Source: Streptomyces sp. NBC_01717
Lineage (GTDB): Bacteria; Actinomycetota; Actinomycetes; Streptomycetales; Streptomycetaceae
NCBI RefSeq assembly: GCF_036248255.1
Contig: NZ_CP109178.1
Coordinates: 7,321,001 to 7,385,000, forward strand
Reading direction: 5' to 3'
Length of the DNA: 64,000 bases
Numbering within the stretch: position 1 is the first letter of the stretch; each line of letters starts with the position of its first letter. The notes beneath the pieces were generated by a model, which was given only the letters and a program-made list of their open reading frames with translations, was not told the origin of the DNA and ran no database searches. Both the position numbers and the translations under genes were made by a program. Shown here one piece after another: positions 1 through 7,943 of this stretch.

Positions 1-425
1 CCGGCAAGCACCGGGCCGTCGGCAGCGACAGCAGGAACGGGGCGACCGCCGAGGGGTACACGCAGGGCTCGCCCGGCATCCTCTCGGGCAACACCGTCCA
101 GGCGCCCATCGACATCCCGGTGAACGCCTGCGGAAACAGCATCACCATCGGCGGACTCCTCAGCCCGTCCTCCGGCAACAGCTGCGAGAACGACCCTGAC
201 GTCGCACCACCGCCGGTCAGGCAGGTCACCCCGGGCAAGCCCACCCCCCCGATGGGGCTCACGGGGTTCGGAGTGCCCAGCACCCCGAATGCACCCGAGC
301 CCCAGGCGGTCGAACTCGCACACACCGGAGCGGGCGGGCTCGACCTGCTCGTCCCGGCGAGCGCGGGCCTGCTGCTGGCGGGCGCGGGCACGGTGCTGTA
401 CCGCCGCTCCCGCATGTCCGCGTAA
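1..425 (+). CDS. chpC: Long chaplin, C-terminal part (5' end outside window)
   Basis: The reading frame is open from the left edge, so the N-terminus is missing. A chaplin repeat is visible (GSPGILSGN, then IPVNACGNSITIGGLL, then GNSCEND) with the two conserved cysteines. It is followed by a Pro-rich linker and a cell-wall sorting signal: LAHTG, a hydrophobic stretch, and a basic tail (YRRSRMSA). LAxTG is the motif class E sortases use in Streptomyces. Long chaplins are covalently wall-anchored amyloid-like proteins that help aerial hyphae break surface tension. A first chaplin domain and signal peptide should lie upstream of base 1. I chose the symbol chpC from the remembered neighbourhood; chpA or chpB cannot be excluded from this fragment. 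Confidence 0.85.
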   Translation, partial: GKHRAVGSDSRNGATAEGYTQGSPGILSGNTVQAPIDIPVNACGNSITIGGLLSPSSGNSCENDPDVAPPPVRQVTPGKPTPPMGLTGFGVPSTPNAPEPQAVELAHTGAGGLDLLVPASAGLLLAGAGTVLYRRSRMSA

Positions 426-455
426 CAGCAGGACGAACACGGGCACAGGCGGAAC

Positions 456-496
456 GAAACGAGCGGGCCCCGCGAATGCGGGGCCCGCTCCGTTTC
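456..496. terminator. Bidirectional hairpin between chaplin and DUF5703 gene
   Basis: A 13-bp perfect stem (GAGCGGGCCCCGC at 461-473 with its complement at 478-490) has a GAAT loop. It is flanked by GAAAC at 456-460 and GTTTC at 492-496, which extend the pairing. It sits between two convergent genes, so it probably terminates both. Confidence 0.75.
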
Positions 497-683
497 ACCA
501 GGTGGCCCGTAGCTGGCGGATGATCCGCCGGCGCAGCCGCACCCTGCGGCTGCCGTCACGGCGCAGCGTCAGTCGGTCCAACTCCCAGTGCCCGTACTCG
601 GCATGGTCGGTCAGCAGGCGGGCCGTCTCCTTCCGGGACACCCCGCGCGGCACGTACACGTCGACAAATTCGTATTCCGGCAT
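495..683 (-). CDS. DUF5703 family small protein
   Basis: This is a 62-residue basic protein starting MPEYEFVDVYVPRGVS, with an Arg-rich C-terminus (RRVRLRRRIIRQLRATW). I recognise it as the small actinobacterial family called DUF5703; its function is unknown. There is no signal peptide, membrane segment or cysteine motif. It is convergent with the chaplin gene, and its stop sits against the shared hairpin. It is divergent from the acidic hypothetical gene at 731, with only 47 bases between the starts, so both promoters must lie in or overlap that short interval. Confidence 0.8.
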   Translation of the reverse strand: MPEYEFVDVYVPRGVSRKETARLLTDHAEYGHWELDRLTLRRDGSRRVRLRRRIIRQLRATW

Positions 684-730
684 CGCATCTATTGTGCGGG
701 CAGAGGCTGTGTACGGATAGCGTCTGCACT

Positions 731-1390
731 ATGTCTGATGCTGCGCAGCCCACCGCTGCCGAGGTACGCGCCGCCGCCGATGCCGTCAAAGCCGCGCTCG
801 ACCATCACCTCGAGGCGGTCGAGCGCCGGTCCGGGGACGACGACCCGGCCGTCTACGACGCGTTCAACGCACTGGCCGCTGCGGCCGAGGTCTACGACGA
901 ACTCCTCTACGACCGCTATGACGAGGTCACCCCCTTCGAGATTCCCGGCGTCGACGACTCCATGCCGCCGTACGCCGGCCCCGAGGAGCCGAACGCGCTC
1001 AGCGTGCTGATCCGCCGCGACTACGCGGTGGTGGAGCCGCCCCGGCTGCTCGCACAGGCGCAGCGGATCGCCGACGCGGATCCGGGCGACGGCGGCAAGG
1101 GGGCCGGCGCCGCGGCCGGGACCAGTGTCCATGCGGCGCTCGGTGTGCTCTTCGGCGAGTACGAACCGGACGAGATCGCCTCCCGGCATCAGGAGTTCGG
1201 CCTGGAGGAGGGCGACTCGACGCTCTGGGTCTCGGCGGCCGAGGAACTGCCCGAGGCGGGGGAGTGGCTCGGCGCCCCATTCGACGAGGCCGACCCGCAG
1301 CTGGTGGTCTGCCGCTTCGACGTCAGTTCCGTCTTCGACGAGGACGACCTCGACGAGGAGCTGGACGACCTGGCGGCCGACAGCTCCTGA
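731..1390 (+). CDS. Conserved hypothetical acidic protein
   Basis: This is a predicted 219-residue protein. I chose the ATG at 731 (MSDAAQPTAAEV) over an in-frame start at 692, because 692 would reach the promoter region of the divergent gene. The N-terminal half is helical and Ala-rich, the middle contains an Asp/Pro stretch (IPGVDDSMPP), and the C-terminus is very acidic (FDEDDLDEELDDL). There is no signal peptide or membrane span and I recognise no domain. It resembles a widely kept Streptomyces hypothetical protein, but I cannot assign a role. It is convergent with the RecD-like gene downstream, separated by a strong hairpin. Confidence 0.75.
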   Translation: MSDAAQPTAAEVRAAADAVKAALDHHLEAVERRSGDDDPAVYDAFNALAAAAEVYDELLYDRYDEVTPFEIPGVDDSMPPYAGPEEPNALSVLIRRDYAVVEPPRLLAQAQRIADADPGDGGKGAGAAAGTSVHAALGVLFGEYEPDEIASRHQEFGLEEGDSTLWVSAAEELPEAGEWLGAPFDEADPQLVVCRFDVSSVFDEDDLDEELDDLAADSS

Positions 1391-1406
1391 TCCCGTCGCC
1401 GACGGA

Positions 1407-1440
1407 GCCGGAGGACCGCTGCAGTGTGCGGTCCTCCGGC
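1407..1440. terminator. Bidirectional hairpin terminator
   Basis: GCCGGAGGACCGC at 1407-1419 pairs perfectly with its complement at 1428-1440 across an 8-base loop. It lies between the convergent genes ending at 1390 and 1452. Confidence 0.75.
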
Positions 1441-1451
1441 CCTCCGGTCGT

Positions 1452-3689
1452 CTAGACCGTGGCCGTCGGCAGCGCCTCCAGCAGGGCGCGCAGCCGGGTC
1501 GTGCGGTCCTGGGACGGGGACTGGGCCACCGCGCGCGGCAGCGCCTGGTCCACCCCGTGCACCACGGACAGATGCCGCTCCCCACGGCTGAACGCGGTGT
1601 ACACCCACGCCCGGCTCAGCCCCTGCGCGGCGTCACCGGGCAGTACGACGACCACTGCCGGCCATCGCATCCCGGTCGCCTGGTGGGCGCTGAGGGCCCA
1701 GCCGTGGCGTACCGACGACTCCACCCGCTCCTGCGGTACGACGACCGGCGTGCCCGCGCAGTCCAGATGCAGGCCCTCGGCGTCGGCCGAGACGACCACG
1801 CCGGGGACCGTCCTGCCGGGCGTCGGGATGTGCACGACCCGGTCGCCCGGGTCGAAACCGCCGAACCGTCCGGGGCCGGCGTTCAGCCGCTGCTTGAGCG
1901 CTGTGTTGAGCGCCCGGGTGCCCGCCGGGCCGCCGTGCCCGACGGTGATCACCTGTGTGTCCGCCGACGGTACGCCGATCGCGCGCGGCACCGAGTCGGC
2001 GACCAGTTGCACGGTGCGGTGCACCGCCTCGCCCGCGTCGTGCACGGGGACGATCACCACTTCCTTGCCGGGCGCTTCCACCTGGTTCAGCTCGCCGATG
2101 CCGATCCCGGAGACCAGCTCGCCGATCGGACCGGGATCCGGCGTACGGGAGACCACCTGCGGGCACGTGCGGGCGGCCAGCACGTCCGCGAACACCCGGC
2201 CCGCACCCGCCGAGCCCAGCACTCCCGGATCGCCGCTCAGCACCAGCCGGGTGCCGTCGGCGAGGGACTCCACCAGGATCGCGGCCGTCTCGACATCCAG
2301 CTGCGGGGCGTCCAGCACGACCAGCAGGTCGACGGCGATCGCCCCGTCCTCGTCCCGGCCGGGGCCCTCCGCGCCGGAGAGCAGTCCGGTGATGGTGACT
2401 GCCGCGGACGGGTCGCCGAGTGCCTCGGCCAGCCGCCGACTGCCGTCCACGCTGTGGGTGGCGCCGACGGCCTGCAGCCCGAGGGAGCGGGCGGCGGTGA
2501 TCAGCGCGGCGGGTTCGGCCCTGGCCGCCTCACCGCCGGTGTGCGCGACGAGGCCACCGGCCGCGACCGTGCGGACCAGCTCGGCCGCGGAGGGGGAACC
2601 GGCGGCCGCGGCCGGCTCCGACCAGTCGGCATCCTTCTCACAGGCGTTGACCAGCCGCGCCAGACCGTCGGCGAGACTCTCCTCGGCGAGCGCGTACCGG
2701 TCGAGCCCGAGGAGCACCTGCGGCGGCTCCTGCCCGGCGCTGACCTCGGCCTGCTCGCCGGATTCCGCGAGCTCCTCAGCCCCCTCGTCGGCCGGCTCGT
2801 CCAGACCCTCCTGGAAGACCAGCACGACGCCCTCGGCGACAGCGTGCTGCACGGCTGCCTCGGGGTCGGTCACCGCACGCTCGGCGAGCGCGGCCCGCAC
2901 GGCAGAGGCGTCCAGCGCGGTATGCCCCTGCAGCGCGGCGCGCTCAAGCAGCCAACCGACCAGCGCCGCCGTCCGCCGCTCGTCGTCCGGGCCGCAGTCG
3001 GCACCCAGCAGCGCCCGCGCGAAGCCGTCGGCCTGCTCAGGCCGGACGCCGGCGACGGCCAGCAGCTGCCACGGGTCCTCACGCAGCACGTCGGCCGCCT
3101 GAGCGCCGAGCGTCTGTGCCGCCGGGCCCGCCAGTACCTCCGGCGCCCCGCCCTCGGCCAGCACGGCCGACACCGCGGCCACGGCCTCCGCGGAGGCGCC
3201 CTGCGGCGCCCGGACCGGCTCGGATGCACGGGGGCGTACCGGTGCGGGTGCGGGAGCGACCCGGCGGGGGGCGGGCGCGGGCGCGTCGAAGAACGCCGCA
3301 CCGGGCTTCTCGCCGCTCTCCACGGCGCGCACCGCCGCCAGCAGATCGGCGGCCGGCCCGCTCAGCTTGGCGCCGGCCGCGATGGGACCGCCCTTCTCGG
3401 CCTTGCGCTTCTCGATCCGCTCCCGCAACTCACGCTGGGCAGCGAGCTCGGCCTCGGCCTCGGAGAGCGCGGCGGCCGCCTCGCCGTCGGCCGTGTCGGT
3501 GGAGTCCGCCGCGCCGGCCGCGTCCGTCCCGTCCGTCTCCTCCGCCTCGGGGTCCGTGGCCGCCCCGCTCGCGTCCCCTCCCACGTCCTGGGCGGACGGG
3601 TCGGGTGCGGCGGCAGCGGTGTCCGCGACAACGGTGTCGTCGGCGGCGGCCGAGGGGCCGGGGGTTTCCCCCCGGGGAAGCGCAGTCAC
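1452..3689 (-). CDS. RecD-like superfamily 1 protein with degenerate ATPase motifs
   Basis: The 745-residue protein begins at a GTG that overlaps the stop of the upstream aldo/keto reductase (GTGA, 3686-3689). Residues 1 to about 110 are low-complexity acidic/Ala-rich. A RecD2-like helix-hairpin-helix region follows (about 150-290), then a RecD/UvrD-type helicase core. The C-terminal motifs are recognisable: SAHQATG (about residue 665, normally HKSQG) and YTAFSRGERH (about 695, normally YTAxTRARK). The expected Walker A (GGPGTGKT) reads TGGEAARAE near residue 383, and the expected DE-box reads VVLDAPQL near 456. The motif III site reads GDPGVLGS without the usual Gln. It is therefore probably DNA-binding but ATPase-dead. 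The family resemblance is my reading of motifs, not an alignment. Confidence 0.75.
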   Translation of the reverse strand: MTALPRGETPGPSAAADDTVVADTAAAAPDPSAQDVGGDASGAATDPEAEETDGTDAAGAADSTDTADGEAAAALSEAEAELAAQRELRERIEKRKAEKGGPIAAGAKLSGPAADLLAAVRAVESGEKPGAAFFDAPAPAPRRVAPAPAPVRPRASEPVRAPQGASAEAVAAVSAVLAEGGAPEVLAGPAAQTLGAQAADVLREDPWQLLAVAGVRPEQADGFARALLGADCGPDDERRTAALVGWLLERAALQGHTALDASAVRAALAERAVTDPEAAVQHAVAEGVVLVFQEGLDEPADEGAEELAESGEQAEVSAGQEPPQVLLGLDRYALAEESLADGLARLVNACEKDADWSEPAAAAGSPSAAELVRTVAAGGLVAHTGGEAARAEPAALITAARSLGLQAVGATHSVDGSRRLAEALGDPSAAVTITGLLSGAEGPGRDEDGAIAVDLLVVLDAPQLDVETAAILVESLADGTRLVLSGDPGVLGSAGAGRVFADVLAARTCPQVVSRTPDPGPIGELVSGIGIGELNQVEAPGKEVVIVPVHDAGEAVHRTVQLVADSVPRAIGVPSADTQVITVGHGGPAGTRALNTALKQRLNAGPGRFGGFDPGDRVVHIPTPGRTVPGVVVSADAEGLHLDCAGTPVVVPQERVESSVRHGWALSAHQATGMRWPAVVVVLPGDAAQGLSRAWVYTAFSRGERHLSVVHGVDQALPRAVAQSPSQDRTTRLRALLEALPTATV

Positions 3690-4669
3690 AGCGTGCTCCA
3701 GTCCTGGTCGGGATAGCGGTGCACGGGCGCCGACACATCGTCGAGCGCCTGGCAGATCTCGTCAGGAAGACTAAGCGCCTCCACTGACAATGCTTCCGTG
3801 AGCTGCTGCGCGTTGCGTGCGCCGACGATCGGAGCCACCACTCCCGGCCGGTCCCGGACCCAGGCGAGCGCCACCTGCAGGGGTGTCGTGGCCAGACCGT
3901 CGGCCGCCGTCGCCACCGCGTCCACGATGCGGCTCGCCGGGTCGTCGAGATACGGCTCGACGAACGGGGCCAGCAGCTCCGATGCGCCGCGCGAGTCCGC
4001 CGGAGTGCCCGTCCGGTACTTGCCGGTCAGCACCCCGCGGCCCAGCGGGGACGACGGCAGCAGCCCCACGCCCAGATCGAGCGCGGCCGGCAGCACCTCG
4101 CGTTCCACGCCCCGCTGCAGCAGTGAGTACTCCATCTGCGTACTGGCCAGCCGGGTGCGCACCCCGGGCGAGGCGAGCTGCCAGGTCGCCGCCTTGGCGA
4201 GCTGCCAGCCGCAGAAGTTGGACACCCCCGCGTACCGGGCGCGGCCGGTCGACACCGCCAGGTCGACCGCCTGAAGGGTCTCCTCCAGCGGAGTCACCGG
4301 GTCGAAGGCGTGCACCTGCCACAAGTCCACGTAATCCGTACCGAGCCGCTCCAGCGAAGCGTCCAGCGCGGCCAGCAGATGCCCGCGCGAGCCGTTGAAA
4401 CGGCGGTACGGATCGGCCACGCTGCCCGCTTTCGTGGCGATGACCAGATCGTGCCGAGGCACCAGCCCCTCGACGAGCTGCCCCAGCAGGTACTCGGCCT
4501 CGCCGCCGCCGTACACATCGGCTGTGTCGATCAGCGTGCCGCCCGCCTCCCAGAAGGCCTTCAGCTGTTCGGCAGCGTCGTGCTCGTCGGTGTCCCGGCC
4601 CCAGGTGAGGGTGCCGAGCCCGATCCGGGACACTCGAAGGCCGGTGCGGCCGAGATGCCTCTGCTCCAT
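3686..4669 (-). CDS. Aldo/keto reductase
   Basis: This NADPH-dependent oxidoreductase of the AKR superfamily has 327 residues from the ATG at 4669 (MEQRHLGRTGLRVSRIGLGT). An in-frame start further upstream adds 36 unconserved residues. The family signature is clear: the conserved N-terminal strand, then GGTLIDTADVYGGG containing the Asp and Tyr of the catalytic tetrad. A Lys follows in IATKAGSV and a His in WQVHAFDP. The C-terminal NADPH-binding part (ALAWVRDRPGVVAPIVGAR) is intact. The substrate cannot be told from sequence; many Streptomyces homologues are general aldehyde/ketone reductases. The stop overlaps the GTG of the RecD-like gene by four bases, so the two are very likely translationally coupled. 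Confidence 0.88.
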   Translation of the reverse strand: MEQRHLGRTGLRVSRIGLGTLTWGRDTDEHDAAEQLKAFWEAGGTLIDTADVYGGGEAEYLLGQLVEGLVPRHDLVIATKAGSVADPYRRFNGSRGHLLAALDASLERLGTDYVDLWQVHAFDPVTPLEETLQAVDLAVSTGRARYAGVSNFCGWQLAKAATWQLASPGVRTRLASTQMEYSLLQRGVEREVLPAALDLGVGLLPSSPLGRGVLTGKYRTGTPADSRGASELLAPFVEPYLDDPASRIVDAVATAADGLATTPLQVALAWVRDRPGVVAPIVGARNAQQLTEALSVEALSLPDEICQALDDVSAPVHRYPDQDWSTL

Positions 4670-4762
4670 GGGGGCTGAGATTACTGGCCAGAGCCCCACT
4701 CGGCGGAAGCCTGTGGACAACCAGTGGCCAAGTCGCCCCTGCCGGATCCCGTTGCCGCGCGC

Positions 4763-4798
4763 TAGAGTCCCCGACACAGGGACGTTACTGATCAGTAA
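4763..4798 (+). promoter_or_regulatory. Promoter -10 candidate and TTACTGATCAGTAA operator
   Basis: TAGAGT at 4763-4768 fits the Streptomyces housekeeping -10 pattern. Just downstream, at 4785-4798, lies a perfect 14-bp palindrome, TTACTGATCAGTAA, ending 11 bases before the ATG at 4810 and touching its ribosome-binding site. AT-rich perfect palindromes of this kind are typical TetR-family operators. No TetR gene is present in the window, so the regulator would act from elsewhere. Confidence 0.55.
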
Positions 4799-4809
4799 GG
4801 GGAGCGGCT

Positions 4810-5862
4810 ATGCGGCTCGGCATCAATCTCGGTTACTGGGGCGCGGGAATGGACGGCGACAACCTCGCCGTCGCCCAGGAGGCCGACCGGCTCGGCTACG
4901 ACGTCTGCTGGGCGGCCGAGGCGTACGGCTCCGACGCCCCGACCGTACTGACCTGGGTCGCGGCCCAGACCGAGTCCATCGACGTCGGCTCCGCCATCAT
5001 GCAGATCCCGGCCCGCCAGCCGGCCATGACGGCGATGACCGCCGCCACGCTCGACTCGCTCTCCGGCGGCAGGTTCCGCCTCGGCCTCGGTGTGTCGGGA
5101 CCGCAGGTCTCCGAGGGCTGGTACGGCGTCAAGTTCGACAAGCCGCTGGCCCGTACCCGTGAGTACGTGGAGATCGTCCGCCGGGCGATGTCCCGCGAGC
5201 GGCTCTCGTACGAGGGCGAGCACTGGACGCTCCCGCTCCCGGACGGCCCGGGCAAGCCCATCAAGCTGACCGTCCACCCGCAGCGCGAGCACATTCCGCT
5301 GTACATCGCCGCGATCGGCCCGAAGAACCTGGAGCAGACCGGCGAGATCGCCGACGGTGCGCTGCTGATCTTCCCGTCCGCCGAACACCTCGAGGACACC
5401 GCCGTGAAGCACCTGCGGGCGGGCCGCGAGAAGGCAGGGAAGACCATGGAGGGCTTCGACGTCTGCCCGACGCTGCCGCTGGCCGTCGGTGACGACATCA
5501 ACGGGCTCGCCGACATGTTCCGCCCGTACACCGCGCTGTACGTCGGCGGCATGGGCAGCCGCAAGCAGAACTTCTACAACCAGCTCGCCCAGCGCATGGG
5601 GTACGAGAAGGAAGCCGCCGAGATCCAGGACAAGTACCTGTCCGGCGACAAGAACGGTGCCGCGGCCGCCGTGCCGCACCAGCTGATCGACCAGACCACA
5701 CTGCTCGGTTCGGTCGAGCGGATCGCCGAGCGGATGCAGGCCTACGCCGCCGCCGGTGTCACCACGCTGACCCTCGCCCCGGCCGGCTTCACACTCGACG
5801 AGCGGCTCGCCGCCCTGCGCGCCGGTACGGACGCCCTGGAGCTGTCCGGCCTGACCGCCTGA
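4810..5862 (+). CDS. LLM-class F420-dependent oxidoreductase
   Basis: This 350-residue protein has a luciferase-like monooxygenase TIM barrel. Visible family features are the N-terminal MRLGINLGYWG strand, AVAQEADRLGYDVCWAAEAYGSD, the SLSGGRFRLGLGVSGP segment typical of F420-binding members, and the C-terminal helix pair ending in LELSGLTA. The closest families are annotated as F420-dependent oxidoreductases rather than FMN-dependent luciferases; the substrate is unknown. GGGGAG just before the ATG is a good ribosome-binding site. A perfect palindrome overlaps the leader, suggesting repression by a TetR-type protein. It is transcribed alone and ends at a hairpin. Confidence 0.88.
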   Translation: MRLGINLGYWGAGMDGDNLAVAQEADRLGYDVCWAAEAYGSDAPTVLTWVAAQTESIDVGSAIMQIPARQPAMTAMTAATLDSLSGGRFRLGLGVSGPQVSEGWYGVKFDKPLARTREYVEIVRRAMSRERLSYEGEHWTLPLPDGPGKPIKLTVHPQREHIPLYIAAIGPKNLEQTGEIADGALLIFPSAEHLEDTAVKHLRAGREKAGKTMEGFDVCPTLPLAVGDDINGLADMFRPYTALYVGGMGSRKQNFYNQLAQRMGYEKEAAEIQDKYLSGDKNGAAAAVPHQLIDQTTLLGSVERIAERMQAYAAAGVTTLTLAPAGFTLDERLAALRAGTDALELSGLTA

Positions 5863-5874
5863 GCGGACAGCACT

Positions 5875-5917
5875 ACGGCCGTGGTGGGGGCTCGGGGGTC
5901 TTCCCCGCCACGGCCGT
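5875..5917 (+). terminator. Hairpin terminator after F420 oxidoreductase
   Basis: ACGGCCGTGG at 5875-5884 pairs with CCACGGCCGT at 5908-5917, and the pairing extends inward through GGGG/CCCC. It lies 12 bases after the stop of the oxidoreductase gene. Confidence 0.65.
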
Positions 5918-6052
5918 TACGCAGCACAACGCGCCACGCCGTCATCGGTTACGCTCCGCCCGTTCGGCCCTGTCGAACCGGACTCCGGTTGCCGACCTCC
6001 CCGTACCGCATTTGACTTTCCTTCTGCGGTCACCGGCACGGAGGCGCCAGCG

Positions 6053-6841
6053 ATGCTCTCGGCAAAGAACCTGTTCCAGGAGATCCTCGACAACGACGAG
6101 TCGTTCCGTCTCTTCTGTTCCGTCGCCGCCGGCGGAGAGTCCCAGGGCGGCTGGGAGAACGGCCGCATCGCGGCCCTCGCCCCCGAGAGCCAGCGCGCCC
6201 TGGTCCCCAAGATCGCCCGGCACGGCGCCGACGAGGACAAGCACGGCCGGATCTTCAACGCCCTGCTGAAGAGGCGCGGGCTTCGGCCGGTCGAGGTGCC
6301 GCACGAGACCGACTACACGATGCTCCTGGAGCAGCACGGCGTCGGCCTCGCCCACGAGCAGTTGAAGCGCGACGAACCGCTCACCGAGCAGGACATCATC
6401 ATGTATCTCGCGCACAGCAGAGTCACCGAGCAGCGCGCCTCCGAACAGATGGCACTGCTCCTCAGGTACTTCGCCGACCACCCGGACCTGGGCCGCGCGG
6501 TGAAGATGATCTCGAACGACGAGGACAACCATCTGTCCTACTGTCACGAGGAGTTGCTCCGCCTCGCCCGGTCCGGACACGGCCGCACGATCCAGCGCAT
6601 CCTGCGGCAGTGCGCGCTCACCGAGATCCGGGTGTACCGCGACGTCAGCCTCGCCGTGATGGACCACATGGGCCGCATCCTGGGCTGGCCCAGCGCCAAG
6701 GCGGCGGTGCTGGCCGCCGCGATCCGCGGCATCTACGCGTACGAACGCCTCGTCGGCTGGCGGCGCATGGTCAGCCTGGCACCGCCCGAGCGGCGCGACG
6801 CGCTGGGCGGCCCGCCGGTCCCGGCGCCGGAGTACGCCTGA
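6053..6841 (+). CDS. Ferritin-like diiron-domain protein
   Basis: This is a 262-residue helical protein. Two ExxH motifs are spaced as in ferritin-like four-helix bundles: E61-D-K-H64 and E157-D-N-H160. Acidic residues that could complete a diiron site sit between them (E126 or E131 in RVTEQRASEQ). The C-terminal third holds a hydrophobic helix (AKAAVLAAAIRGIYAYERL), which may pack on the bundle or on the membrane. Likely roles are iron handling, peroxide detoxification or an oxidase reaction; the sequence does not decide which. It is convergent with corA. An imperfect operator-like repeat (GTTCG at 5962-5966, CGAAC at 5974-5978) lies in the leader. Confidence 0.8.
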   Translation: MLSAKNLFQEILDNDESFRLFCSVAAGGESQGGWENGRIAALAPESQRALVPKIARHGADEDKHGRIFNALLKRRGLRPVEVPHETDYTMLLEQHGVGLAHEQLKRDEPLTEQDIIMYLAHSRVTEQRASEQMALLLRYFADHPDLGRAVKMISNDEDNHLSYCHEELLRLARSGHGRTIQRILRQCALTEIRVYRDVSLAVMDHMGRILGWPSAKAAVLAAAIRGIYAYERLVGWRRMVSLAPPERRDALGGPPVPAPEYA

Positions 6842-6888
6842 GCCGCGCAGTCCGGGCCTCCGGCTGCGTCGTGGGTTCTGCCGTCGCC

Positions 6889-7884
6889 TCAGAGCCAGCC
6901 GCGGCGCTTGAACATGCGGTACAGGCCGAAGACCGCACAGCCCATCAGCACGATCACCGTCGGATACGTCCACACCCAGTGCAGCTCGGGCATGTGGTCG
7001 AAGTTCATGCCGTAGATCCCCGCCACCATGGTCGGAACGGCAGCCATGGCCGCCCAGGCCGAGATCTTCCGCATGTCGTCGTTCTGCCGCAGCCCCGTCT
7101 GCGCCAGATGTGCGGCCAGGATGTCGGAGAGCAGCCGGTCCAGCCCCTCCACATGCTCGTTGGCACGGGTCAGATGGTCGCCCACGTCCCGGAAGAACGG
7201 CTGCGAGTGCTCGTCGACGAACGGCACGCTGGCGCCCGCCAGCCGGCCCATCGGCGCGCTCAGCGGGCCGGTGGCCCGGCGGAACTCCAGCACCTGCCGC
7301 TTGAAGGTGTAGATGCGCGATGCGGTGTTCTTGGTGTCCCCGCTGCCGTTCGGTGCGAACACCTCGGCCTCCAGCTCCTCCAGGTCGACCTGGAGCTCGG
7401 CCGCCACGTCTATGTAGTGGTCGACGACGGCGTCGCTGACCGCGTACAGCACCGCGGTCGGCCCGTGCCTGAGCACCTCCGGTTCGGCCTCCAGCCGGCG
7501 GCGTACCTCGGCGAGCGGCGCACTCTCCCCGTGCCGGACCGTGACGACGAACGAATCGCCTATGAAGAGCATCAGCTCGTCGGTGGTGACCGTGTCGCCT
7601 TCCGGTTCGTACACCACAGGCTTGATGACCACGAAGAGGGAGTCGTCGTACACCTCCAGCTTGGGCCGCTGGTGCGCGCACAGCGCGTCCTCCACGGCCA
7701 GCGGGTGCAGCGCGAACTCGCTGCTGACGAGGTCGAACTCCTTCTCCGTGGGCTCGTGCAGCCCGATCCAGAGAAAAGCGTCCCCGGTGGCCCGTGCCTC
7801 GTCGAGGGCATCGGAGAAATCGGCGGGTCCGTCGGTACGACGCCCGTCCCGGTAGATGGCACAGTCCACAATCACGGCGCGCAT
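6889..7884 (-). CDS. corA: CorA-type magnesium/cobalt transporter
   Basis: This divalent cation channel of the CorA family has 331 residues from the ATG at 7884 (MRAVIVDCAIYRDG). An upstream in-frame start adds nine residues. The large cytoplasmic alpha/beta domain occupies about residues 1-270. The pore helix ends in the diagnostic YGMN motif (GIYGMNFDHM), followed by the second membrane helix (TVIVLMGCAVFGLYRMF) and a basic tail. CorA forms a homopentamer in the membrane and passes Mg2+ or Co2+ in a membrane-potential-dependent way. It is divergent from the phosphatase gene at 7944, with 59 bases between the starts. No M-box-like leader is visible. Confidence 0.92.
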   Translation of the reverse strand: MRAVIVDCAIYRDGRRTDGPADFSDALDEARATGDAFLWIGLHEPTEKEFDLVSSEFALHPLAVEDALCAHQRPKLEVYDDSLFVVIKPVVYEPEGDTVTTDELMLFIGDSFVVTVRHGESAPLAEVRRRLEAEPEVLRHGPTAVLYAVSDAVVDHYIDVAAELQVDLEELEAEVFAPNGSGDTKNTASRIYTFKRQVLEFRRATGPLSAPMGRLAGASVPFVDEHSQPFFRDVGDHLTRANEHVEGLDRLLSDILAAHLAQTGLRQNDDMRKISAWAAMAAVPTMVAGIYGMNFDHMPELHWVWTYPTVIVLMGCAVFGLYRMFKRRGWL

Positions 7885-7943
7885 TCTTCCCTGCTCCGGG
7901 CCCCGGCGCACCTTTCGGGGAACGTCGGCCTACGCTGGCCCGT

